Shown here piece after piece: positions 22,234-32,029 of a DNA stretch of 64,000 nucleotides. The notes under the pieces are model-generated. The model saw only the letters and a list, made by a program, of their open reading frames with translations. It did no database searches and had not been told where the DNA came from. Every line of letters begins with the position of its first letter. Position 1 is the first letter of the stretch. This DNA comes from Hypericum androsaemum (lineage: Eukaryota; Streptophyta; Magnoliopsida; Malpighiales; Hypericaceae), in assembly GCA_963995505.1 (NCBI GenBank), contig OZ023186.1, forward strand, positions 1,116,001 to 1,180,000, read 5' to 3'. Made by a program: the position numbers and the translations under genes.

Positions 22234-22530
22234 TTGAAAGGAAAATTCTTAGGTGCTGAGAAAACATTGGAGGAAATGGAAAAAGAAGATTGGTGGAAAA
22301 AAGTTGAGTTTGCGACATATGATGATCTGCATGAATGGTACTACACATATGTGCATCAAAAAGAATTTGATGTCCGCATTTCTTATCGAAATCTAGGAAA
22401 AATCAATGGTCAACTGTCAAAAAAACTATGGTATATCAGATTTGTTTGCAACAAAGAGGGAGAGTGTAGTAAATCTGATGCAAATAAAGATTTCATCCAT
22501 GTATTGCATAGTTTCTTCCTCCCCCTTTGA
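22234..22530 (+). pseudogene. FAR1/FHY3-type DNA-binding domain fragment
   Basis: The frame reads VEFATYDDLHEWYYTYVHQK, then FDVRISYRN, and further on YIRFVCNKEGEC. This is the N-terminal half of the FAR1 zinc-binding domain (WRKY-GCM1 superfamily), whose plant consensus is xxFxsxexAxxFYxxYAxxxGFxVR...RxFvCsxeGxr. The domain occurs in FAR1/FHY3 transcription factors and in the MULE transposases they descend from. The remaining Cys/His of the zinc site and the transposase core are missing; the frame ends in low-complexity Ser/Phe. Whether the source was a host FRS gene or a MULE cannot be told. The surrounding insertion and tandem repeats favour a transposon. Confidence 0.6.
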
Positions 22531-22878
22531 AAGGGACAGATTCCAGATCAACATCTTCATTGCCAACTAGGAAGCCATACCTCTTATGAATATAATCTGG
22601 AGGTACAATAACCTATTCAACACCAGCCAAATTTTCAAACAGCTTGTTCATCTCAGTTGGCGTAATATCAGATAAATCAATGTTAAGCAGGTAACCAAAT
22701 CCTGCTTCATTTATCATGCGAATTAACAAAAGTCGATTCATCACCACAACCAAAATACAGTAGCCATAAGCCTCAACCTAAAGTTTGGCACCAGTTCAAT
22801 TTACATTTACATCAGATATCCCATAAAAGAGCAACATAATATACTCCAACGTCTCTCCATCACACAATTTACTGATCA

Positions 22879-22974
<96 letters not shown>

Positions 22975-23204
22975 CTACTCTGCATGGAGTCTGCGCCCAT
23001 CAAACGGAGCCTGCTTCATTTATCATGTTAATCCTATTTTTCACCGTAATGCTCCCAACGAGTTTCTTGTTTACCAGTGCCATGTAGGTAGGTTTGCAAT
23101 AGCTCCTAAACGATTTCGAAACCATCTGCAAGACAAAACTATAATCACGAATTAAAAGGTACAAAAAAATGACCTCTCTAATTCACTATTCAATATGTAT
23201 GCAT

Positions 23205-23330
23205 GTAGGCATGGACTCCCATTACAAAAGGCAACAATATGTTGGCATATAGGCATGGACTCCCATTACATAAGGCAACGACACGTAGGTCTATAGGCAT
23301 GGATTCCCATTACAAAAGGTAACACTACTC
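23205..23330. repeat. Tandem repeat, about 45-48-bp unit, three copies
   Basis: The phrase 'taggcatggactcccattacaaaaggcaac' recurs three times (about 23208, 23251 and 23298) with linkers containing 'gtt/gtagg...ta'. The last copy has 'gattcccat' and 'ggtaac'. Related 'aggcatg' words are also scattered through 21925-22210. Confidence 0.8.
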
Positions 23331-23843
23331 AATACAAAAAGATAACTTCACGAAAGGTCTCTCATGCAAAGCAAAGATTGAAAAAAAAAGATTATCTGAA
23401 ATTTTATCACGAATCCTTTTTTAAAAAATTACCATGATAAAATTCAGCGGAAAAGATTAAAACCTAAAAAAAGACTATCTGAAATTATTGCTAGAACTAA
23501 TTCCTGACCTTCATTCTTGAAAATTCTAATTTGAATCGTTTAGGAATACAATCACCAACTAACAGTTATAAAAAAAAATTGAATCTCCAAAATTAATTGT
23601 TTGTGTCGCGATAAAATAAGAAGGATACCAAGAAATATTTGTTGTTTATTTTTTTAATAAGTAGATAACTACATTGCTTCATAGAAATCATATAATGAGT
23701 AAATATGCACGAAGTAAGAAACCTTCAAAGGCGAAGAGTGTGATTGACAACTTCTCATTCAAACATCTTTTATCGCGTCCGAAAATGGTTGTGATGGTCT
23801 CAGTTCATCTCCGATCTTGAAAATTAAAACTTATGTTTATACT

Positions 23844-24139
23844 TGTTGAAGAATGGCTCAAAATCAAAAAAAAATTGTATCTTAGTTGGTAACTATGTTA
23901 GATTCCTAGTTAGATTATGTTTTATACTCCTAGGTGATTTAGATAAGCTCCATAGATGTATTATGGTTTGCCTATAAATAAATAGGGGTTCTAACCATAA
24001 TGTATTGCTTTGTGGCTCGAAAAATTATCAAGAAAAATCTCCTTCGCTCACGTGAACGTAGGCATTACGCTGAACCACATAATCCCTTGTGTTCGTTTTC
24101 TTTGCACATTTTTTTCTCGATGTTGCTGAATTCTTAACA
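23844..24139 (+). repeat. 5' LTR (family A) of the chimeric Copia element
   Basis: Begins TGTTGAAGAATGG and ends ATTCTTAACA. Contains a TATA-like 'cctataaataaatagggg' (about 23971). It is directly followed by 'agtagtatcaagagctaagg', a tRNA-Met-type primer site. It has no counterpart at the 3' end of the element. Confidence 0.8.
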
Positions 24140-24167
24140 AGTAGTATCAAGAGCTAAGGTTGGAGGA

Positions 24168-26745
24168 TGTCAGACCACGGTACAAAGTTTTCTCTTGTGA
24201 AGTTCGATGGCTCATCAAATTTTTGTTATGACAAAGGCGTGTCAAAGATCTCCTCGTGCAACAAGGGATGGTCATCGCGCTCTCGGATAAGAAGCTCGAG
24301 AAAAGGGAGGAGCAACAGTGGAAGAAAATGAGGGCCAAGGCGGTGGCGATAATTCACTTGTGCTTTGCGCATGATGTGATGTATCACATAATGGATGAAG
24401 AATCACCAACTGAGATATGGAAGAAATTAGAGGCAAGGTATATGTCTAAGTCTTTGTCGAACAAACTTTATCTTAAACAAAACTTGTACAGACTCAAGAT
24501 GAAGGAGGGTTCGAATTTGAGCTAAATATTAATAATTTTAGTCAACTTATGAGCTACTTGAGAAAGGTTAATGTGAAGTTTGAGGAAGAAGACAAGGCAT
24601 TGTTGCTCCTGAATTTCTTACTTGGCTCATACAAAAATTTGGTTACAATGTAACTTGGGGGAAGGAGTCCCTGGTGTTGGAGGAGATCACAAGTGCTCTA
24701 CTAGGGTTTCATTAAAAGAGGAAAAATGGCGGTGAACGAATGAAAGGGCTGGTTGTGAGGGATAGCCATGGTGATCGTAGTGGAGGAAAAGATGGAAAAG
24801 GATCCAAGCCGTGGTTAAGGAGGTTCAAAGAAAATTGCTTTAAGTGCGGAGAAAAGGAGCATGTGAAGAAGGATTTTCCAAAAAGAACTCGGGATCACGA
24901 GAGAAAAGGATCGGAATCTGTGAATATGGCATCATATTCGGACAGGTCAGATGGTGATGTTCTTTCTGTCTTATCAGGTCCAAAGTATTCTGGTTCCTGA
25001 ATTTTGGATAGCGCTTGCTCTTTTCATATGACGCTCAAGAGAGGGTGGTTCGACACCTACAAGTTTGTTGATTCAGGTATGGTGAATATGGGTGATGGTT
25101 CTACTTGTAGAATTATTGGCATAGGTGATATCCGGATCAAGATGTGAGATGGTGTTGAGAGGAAGTTGTGTGGGGTTAAGCATATTTCAAAGTTGGAGAG
25201 AAATTTGATCTCATTAGGAGCCTTGGATTGTAGCGGGTATAGTTATAAGATAGTAGGCGGGTTAATTGAGATGGAGAAGGATGTTGTGGTGGCGATAAAG
25301 GGTGAAAGTGATGTTGTAGAGGTCTACAAGACGACGTGGGTCTCCAGATAGGTTTTTGCCAGCTAACTTCTATCTCCTATTGATAAATAGAGGAGAACCA
25401 TAAGATTTTGTAGAGGTCCAGAAGCGTGGAAAAGTGGGCAAGTGGAAGCTTGCAATGGATGATGAGATGGATTCATTGAGGAGTAATGGGACTTGGGAAC
25501 TAGTCCGACTCTCTAAAGGCAAGAAGGAGCTGTAAAATAAGTGAGTATATAGAGTTAAGCAAGAGGCAGATGGCACCGAGCATTACACGGCAAGACTGAT
25601 TGTGAATGGATTTCAGCAAAAATATGGTACTGATTTTACTGACATTTTCACTCATGTTGTGAAGCTGACTACTATTCGTATGGCGCTGAGTATGGTAGCT
25701 TCAGAAAATTAGATGTTAAAGCAGATGGATATGAAGATGGCCTTTCTCTATGGTAATCTAGAGGAGGAGATCTGCATGGCACAACCAGAGGGGTACTTGT
25801 CGGATGGTAATGGTGAGCTTATGTGCAGGTTAAGAAAGAGCTTGTACGGCTTGAAGCAAGCTCCAAGGCAGTGGTACAAAAAGTTTGATGGGTTCATGCA
25901 CGAGATTGAGTTTATACATTGTAAGGCAAACTATTGTTGCTATTTCAAGAGATTTCACAATAGTTATGCATGAGATTCAGCATTCAAAAGGCCACACCCA
26001 AGTTAACTCCTTTAGGTGGACACTTTAAGCTATCTAAGAAGGACTCGCCTAAGAGTGAGACAGAGAAGGCTCAAATGGAGAAGACTCATTATGCCTCGAT
26101 GGTGGGTAGTTTGATGTATGATATTATTTGCACGAGGCCAGACATAGCATATGTGGCGGGAGTAGTGAGCAGGTTCATGAGCAATCCGAGTGTGCAACAT
26201 TGGATCGTGCTAAAGTAGATCCTTGGCTACTTGAGAAGTACTACTGAGAAGGCCCTCTACTTTGAGAGCAAAGAAGTGAAGCTGATAGGCTATTGTGATG
26301 CGGACTTGAGTCTAATGATCATAATGGCAAGAGAAGCACAAGTGGTTATGTGTTTACGCTGGGAGGGACAGCAATATCTTGGGATTCTATATTGCAAAAG
26401 GTTGTGGCTTTGTCAACTGCAGAAAGAGGGTATATGGATGTGACGGAAGCAAGCAAAAAAATAGTATGGTTGCAAAACTTCTTGGGAGACTTAGGAAAGG
26501 AGCAAAGTAAAAGCGTGCTCTACAGTGATAGCCAAAGTGCAATACACTTGGCAAAGAATCCTGTATTCCACTCAAGGATGAAGCACATTGAGTTGAAGTA
26601 TCACTATATACGGGATCTCTTAGAGAGGAAGATTTTACTGCTTGAAAAGATTGACGGAAAAGTGAATCCCGCAGACATGTTGACCAAGGTAGTTATCTTG
26701 GAGAAGCTAAAGCTTAACATGGCTTCAGCAGGTCTAGTGAACTAA
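24168..26745 (+). pseudogene. Copia gag-pol relic lacking integrase
   Basis: Gag starts at about 24168 (MSDHGTKFSLVKFDGSSNF), then frameshifts. The retrotran-gag/UBN2 part at 24256-24525 includes WKKLEARYMSKSLSNKLYL. The zinc knuckle is CFKCGEKEHVKKDF; its last Cys is replaced by Phe. Protease reads ILDSACSFHM (25000-25030), with the catalytic Asp in DSA. GAG-pre-integrase and integrase are gone. RT resumes at about 25420 (KLAMDDEMDSL) with stops. 25713-25970 carries DMKMAFLYGNLEEEICM and SLYGLKQAPRQWY, but the YVDD-containing segment is deleted (25970). RNase H follows at 25985-26745, including SLMYDIICTRPDIAY and DSQSAIHLAKNPVFHSR. Many stops and deletions mean it cannot move by itself. Confidence 0.8.
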
Positions 26746-26837
26746 AGAAGAGACCAGGCGTACCAAGAAGTGAAGAGAAGAAAGGTTTCATCAAGTGAAT
26801 GGTGACAAATGTTGAGCTCAGTCTCCAGGTGGGAGAT

Positions 26838-27321
26838 TGTTGGGTATGGAGCTTGAGAGGTGACTCAGGAGTTGATCGGATGTGATTTAGAGACCAAGGA
26901 CACTTGGTAGAATCAATCAGAGTTACTGTTCAAGGGCAGCGCCAGTTCATAACACCGAAACACTACACATTATTTTTGTGGACAAGTTTGCCCCACCTGA
27001 CCCCAAATAGTTTCCTAAGCTATGGGCACTATAAATACCCTTTTTTCTCTGTCACTATATTGTCTTCTTCTTGGTTGAGAGAGAGAGAGAGGCGAGAAGA
27101 TAGAGTGAAACTACCATTGTTGACTGAGTGAAGTTAGTGTAAATCGAGAGATTTAGTAAAATCTCCTGGCTTGATATACCCCCGGATGTAGATTGTTGTG
27201 GATCGAGCCGGGTAACCAAATTTTCTGTGTTCTTTGTGTGTGTGTGTGTTCTTCCTTGTGTTCGTGGATCGTGCTCTCGAGTTGTTCGTTGTGTTGCTTG
27301 GGGCCCTCGTATTTCCCAACA
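26838..27321 (+). repeat. 3' LTR (family B) of the chimeric Copia element
   Basis: Begins TGTTGGGTATGGAGC immediately after a polypurine tract and ends ATTTCCCAACA. Has a TATA-like 'ctataaataccc' (about 27030), a (GA)n tract at about 27075 and a (GT)n tract at 27234-27249. Its right edge abuts the gag frame of a minus-strand Gypsy element, so the family-B Copia seems to have inserted there. Confidence 0.75.
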
Positions 27322-27893
27322 GTTCGAGGGGCGTAAGAGGCAAGGGTGATCTTCTTCCTTCCCGTAGCTTTCCAATTGCATTACTCATCATCTTAATCGA
27401 CTGCGTCAAGCTGCGATTAGAAGCTTCCATTTTATCAGGGAAGTTCACTTGCGATGCCTCCATGGCTGAGAATCTTTTCAAGGTTTTCTGACGAAGCTCA
27501 TCGATCTCTCCGCGACGGATTTCATTTTCACTTTTAAGAAACCCTAATCTTTGCTCCAAACCTTGAAATTGGGTCTCCAAAATTTTCCAACGAGTAGCTA
27601 CAAGAATCCGATGATTAGTAGCTCTGATACCTCTTGTAATGTACGGACTTGGAAATGGCGATTTGGGGTTTAGGTGCGGAAATGATTATTGAGAAGAAGA
27701 AGAAGAAGAAGAAGAAGAGATAGAGAGGAAGAGCGGCAATTGCCGGTTGTTTGATATGGTAAATTTTTAGATGGTTCCTGAGTTATTCTCCTCTACAATT
27801 TATATCCTAAGTACATGTATTGGGCTCAATCCAACTCAGCCCGCGGCCCACTACTCAAATCTACTAAGTTCCTGCTAAGCCCAGTACATAACA
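27322..27893 (-). mobile_element. 5' end of a Gypsy-type element (LTR, primer site, start of gag)
   Basis: On the minus strand the LTR spans 27893-27635 (TGTTATGTACTGGG...GTACATTACA) with an (AAG)n run inside. It is followed by AGGTATCAGAGC, a near-perfect tRNA-iMet primer site (27621-27632). The gag start at 27580 reads METQFQGLEQRLGFLK and continues as a coiled-coil-like stretch to about 27323. There it is cut exactly at the end of the Copia 3' LTR. The rest of the element is absent on the far side of the Copia. The LTR at 11633-11803 is the same family. Confidence 0.7.
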
Positions 27894-28470
27894 TGTACTT
27901 AATTTGAAACATAAAAGACCACATCAGTAATTTGATCATACACTCGGGAGGTGATGGCAATTTGTCTAAAGATACACGATCTGTGCCGTTGTAACACTTT
28001 GTTTGATCCAAAAAGTTACATCCCTATCAAACTTTATCTCATTATACCGGCTTCAAAGGGAAACTATATTGAGGCCGGTCAAGGGAAGGCCGGATCACAA
28101 ATTTCCAATTTAGCAACAAATCCAAGGTCACGGATCAATTTGCAAAAGTAGAAGCCAGCTTCCTCTCTTGACGCAGTCTTCCTCACTTCAATCCAACAAT
28201 GTAAAAATAAAGATATAAAGATGCTCTTGAAGAACCTGGACACAAGGATACAATTCCCAATTAGCTTGGCAGTTCCACTTTTTGGCATTAGCAATTTTAC
28301 CGTACCTACCTTTTTATCAATGTACATCAAATTTACCTACAAAAATTTCTACATCTGGTCACGGTACAACGTAAAATTCAATGGTGAGTCAAAACAAAAA
28401 ACAAATTAAATAATGGTGATCATATAATTGAGAAGCTATTTAAGCCATCAATCTCCTCCTCATTATCAGT
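27894..28470. other. Upstream region of the dead prenyltransferase, nothing recognised
   Basis: AT-rich, with short open frames that show no domain. It contains no exon matching the live gene upstream of 28472. Confidence 0.5.
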
Positions 28471-28471
28471 T

Positions 28472-31263
28472 ATGATGATGATGATGTAGCTACCACGTAC
28501 ATCTTCTCTTAAATTTACCAGAATACCTTCTTCTTCCCAATGGAAAAATATAACAAAGGTGATTTGCTTGAATAAAAGATGCTCTCACTACCATGTCCAC
28601 CAGCCCAAAAATAGCTTCCCGAAAATAGCCTCTAACCGGTTGATGCCACGTCATATATGGACACTTACCAAACTAGCTAATTCAGATTATCATACATTTT
28701 ATGGGAGGCAGACAGATTCTTTAATAATTAAGGTACATTACATGTCTTAATTATTCGAGTGGCCATGTAAATAGCGTAACTTCTATACATTTGCATGATG
28801 ATTTTTTTAGAAGTTTATTAATAATTAACGGCAACAGAAGAATTCACACCTTGACGGTTGCGGACCTCGCGATGTCTTTTAATTTATGCAGGCCTCATTT
28901 AATGAAAAAGGAGTTGATAAAGTGGATTCACCACCTCTCACCAAATTATCGGAGTCCACTGACGTACTACTGTGATTCACGAGACCACATATTCTACTCG
29001 GAACTGTCGTAGCATTCACGTAAGACATTAACTTGTCATTATTTTCCGATCAAGAGATGATATTGGTTAAAATTTTATGAATATGTTTTGGCTAATGCAG
29101 TTGTGTAATGGCTAGAACTTGGATGGAGAATGCTCATCTAGTGATGATTCCCAAGTGGATTCTACTTCTACGGGCGATGGTCACTCTTGTTGCTCTACTT
29201 TGCGCCGATGGTTTCGTCAATGGAGTAAACCAAATTTACGGTATCGAAATTGACAAGTATGCACCTATTCATTAGACCGCACTTTATACACATATTATTA
29301 AGTTAATGGTTAATTTTAATTTAATATTTTATAGGATCAACAAACCGTATTATCCGTTGGCATCAGGAGAATTGTTGGGTCAATCTGCATGGATGTTGGT
29401 TATATGTTTTACAACAATTGGCATCGCAGTTCCCCTACTTCTGAAATCAGGTTTTCTGCTCGGGTGGATTCTGTGGATTTACATCCAAGGAATATTATAT
29501 TCTGTTCCTCCATGGTCAACCAAGAGGTCTACTCTTGGTGCAATTCTCACTTGTGCTTCGCTAAGTTCAACTTCCATTAAAAAAAATAGATATTAGTATT
29601 TTATACATATGGATTTTAATGGGATATCAATTTCCATTTTCACATAAACTCTTTAGAAATTAATTCTGAATAAGAATTTTCCTAACTAATTAGCCACTTC
29701 CAGTTGCGAGGGTATACATTTACTCTATGTTTGTCAGCTGCAACAAGAACAGTTCTTGGACTTCCATTTCAATTGAGGTACTCTCTTGATCATTTGTCTT
29801 TTTTACTTTGATTTTAAAAAGTAATAATAGATTCATTTATGAAATTCATAAGTTCGCTATATAGTTTGACCCATAGTTTTTAAATTTTATTAACTGTTGA
29901 ACGCAGTATGCCGGTGATATTTATGGCAATATTTACCACATTTTTTGCACTTGTGTGTGGTGCACTAAAAGATATCGAAGACATTGAAGGAGACAAAAAG
30001 TAAGTTTTAAATTTAATTGAATTCTTGTAATTGATTTTAATTATTTTATATATTGTAGTTCAATGGGCTAATTTCAACTTCAAATGTTCAAAACATTGCA
30101 GATGTAATGTACCAACTTTGGTGTCAATTTATGGGCCAAAAAATGTTGCATTCTTTGGTTTTGGGACCATAATACTCACTTACTTGGGTACTACTGCAAC
30201 GGCTATTCTCACGCCTCAGGTAATTTTTATCACCATGTCGATTTAAATATATGGTGTTAAATATATGTTATGTCAACTTAAAGCTTAATATTTATTTAAT
30301 TTTTTCAAACAGTTTTTTAGACGTAACGTTATGACACCTGCACATATTATTCCGGCCTCGTACTTGATCTTCCAGGCTTGGAAGTTGAATAAAGAAAATT
30401 ACTCTAAGGTATTACCCTTCGAAAGTGCAATTTAGTTACCCACTAAAATTTAAATATTGAAGTAAAATTAGCCGCTAAAATTTATTGATTATAGTAAGAA
30501 ATTGTATTACTAACAGATGGATTTAACGTGTAATTAACGAGTAATTACATGTTAAATCTGTTTAATTAACAAACTAATTCGTTAATAATAAATCACTTAC
30601 TTGTTGAAGCAAGAGGACCACCGGGTCCACAATGTCTTCGTGCCAGTCGAATTACGATCACGTTATAACAGATTCGTAATTGATTTTCACGAGATTTTCT
30701 CTATTGAAAATCTGATCAAAACTCAAAGACTATTCCAGAGTTTTTCTTTCTTATTGAGTAGTTGTGGGCAAACTTTCAGATTGGTTCAACCGGATATCCG
30801 GTCTATCAGAATGTGCCACGTGGCACACCACGTGGCAACGCGCGGCACTATTGGGCCACATGTCTACCATGTGGATGCCACGTGGCACTTCAAATCACAT
30901 GTCCGCCACATGGCATGCCGCGTGGCAAAGCTATCCCCCTAGGCTTGCCACGTGGCGCCACGTCGACATGCCACGTGGGCCGCCAACTTTGGCGTCAACT
31001 GCGTCAGTGCCACATCACGCTGACATGGCGCTTGCGTGGCCTTGGGCCGGTCAACTCGGGTTGACCGGCCCATTCCACCCAAAATTTGGGCCTGATGGGC
31101 CTGGGCCCAATCAGGCACAATAATAATTGCATGATTGGGCCTTTTAGGTCCAACACTAAGTCCAAAATTATTTATTACAACATTGCAGGAAGCAAGCCAA
31201 TCCGTCTATAAGTCCATATGGAAGCTCTTTGATTTGGAGTACATTATTTTTCCTTTTATATAG
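28472..31263 (+). pseudogene. UbiA aromatic prenyltransferase copy 2, recently inactivated
   Basis: Nine exons align with the live gene with matching sizes and phases: 28484-28732, 28892-29019, 29101-29256, 29335-29560, 29704-29777, 29907-29999, 30102-30219, 30313-30408 and 31189-31263. The exon at 30313-30408 equals the live gene's exons 8 and 9 fused. Four separate lesions are visible. Codon 2 after the aligned ATG (28484) is TAG, where the live gene has GAG. An in-frame TGA lies at 28973-28975, in place of the Arg codon (CGC in the live gene). The first Asp-rich motif reads NQIYGIEID, losing its first Asp. The donor after exon 4 is CTAAGT (29561) where GT is needed. The second motif KDIEDIEGD and the C-terminus are intact. 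It would otherwise code for about 400 aa with a plastid-type N-terminus. The last intron carries a solo LTR. Confidence 0.9.
30602..31155 (-). mobile_element. Putative solo LTR in the last intron of copy 2, rich in G-box palindromes
   Basis: The ends TGTTGAAGC...GGTCCAACA (TGTTG...CAACA) and the sharp change from AT-rich intron to GC-rich sequence mark an inserted block. The corresponding intron of the live gene is only 125 bp. The middle (30810-30985) repeats CCACGTGG/GCCACGTGGC, a palindrome containing the G-box core CACGTG, at least six times. The right end reads on the minus strand TGTTGGACCTAAAAGGCCC, an LTR-like start, so minus is the likely orientation. No matching 5-bp target repeat was found, so the ends are provisional. 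Confidence 0.55.
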
Positions 31264-31264
31264 A

Positions 31265-31845
31265 GAAAAAGGCTCATCAGAGAGTTTGTTGCGCCCTAAA
31301 ATAAAATCTACAGATTTTCTTCTTCTATGGGCGACATTTACCAATTTCTATTTATATTTGTATGCTGAATAATTAAAATGAATCCCTTCTTAGTTTTTGT
31401 CCGCTGAATAAGAAAACATTTATACATAATATAATATGGATCTGGATCTGGATCTGGATCTGGATCCAAGTCACGAGTAAAATCAACATCATCCAGACAT
31501 TTATTTCAAAATTAGATTTAGATCCAACCTTGTCTTAGATCAGTGGAATATCAACAGTATGATATCCATCCATCGCATTTCTAATCAAAATTAATCTGAT
31601 AGATCTCCTTTTAATCACCGGATGAGGCACTGGACATTCCCGGAAGGCCTATTAGAATTTCAGGGACAATGAGTTGGAATGGGCTGCTGCATTAAGAGCA
31701 GGCCCAAAATGAATTCTCCATGCATCTGATGTGGTGGTGGAAATCAACTCAAAGAGAAAGCTGGAGTTTGAATCCGCCCAATCCCCGGTGCCCATGGAGA
31801 GGAACGTAACCTAGCAGCCTCCGGCCATTGGGGAGTTCCCAAGTT
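31265..31845. other. Downstream flank with a short hexamer repeat
   Basis: Contains a (GGATCT)n run at 31438-31466, about 4.5 units. The stretch 31620-31845 leads into the LINE RNase H frame and is probably its eroded upstream part. No other gene seen. Confidence 0.5.
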
Positions 31846-32029
31846 AAAAAAAACTGATGGATCGTCTAAAGGCAATCCGGGTACCGCTGATAGTGGAGGG
31901 GTAATTGTTACCAACAGTTGAGTTTGAATGACCAGTCGTTCAAGATTAAAATAAAGCGCGGGAGTTGGCAGGTCTGGATTGCCACGTCATTGGCGGGAAG
32001 GTTCAAGAAGAGATAGAGGCAGTTGGAGA

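Larger units (their letters stand above)
23844..27321 (+). mobile_element. Chimeric, defective Ty1/Copia element with two unrelated LTRs
   Basis: The order is 5' LTR (23844-24139), tRNA-Met-like primer site, gag, protease, RT, RNase H, a polypurine tract 'ccaggtgggagatt' (26825-26838) and a 3' LTR (26838-27321, TGTTGGGTATGG...TTTCCCAACA). The two LTRs differ in length (296 versus 484 bp) and I can see no similarity beyond TGTTG and AACA. The expected integrase is absent between protease (about 25350) and RT (about 25400). Flanking pentamers (ATACT on the left, GTTCG on the right) do not match. All this fits a deletion joining the left half of one Copia to the right half of another. Confidence 0.75.

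Noticed and set aside
27134..27381. Minus-strand extension of the Gypsy gag into Thr/His repeats
   Set aside because: Beyond 27322 the frame runs into the Copia 3' LTR ((GT)n tract), so it is a chance fusion.
30762..31123. Open frames in the G-box-rich block
   Set aside because: Produced by CCACGTGG repeats in an intronic LTR-like insertion.
28484..31263. Calling copy 2 a functional prenyltransferase
   Set aside because: Two nonsense codons, a lost donor and a lost catalytic Asp cannot all be avoided by one alternative transcript.
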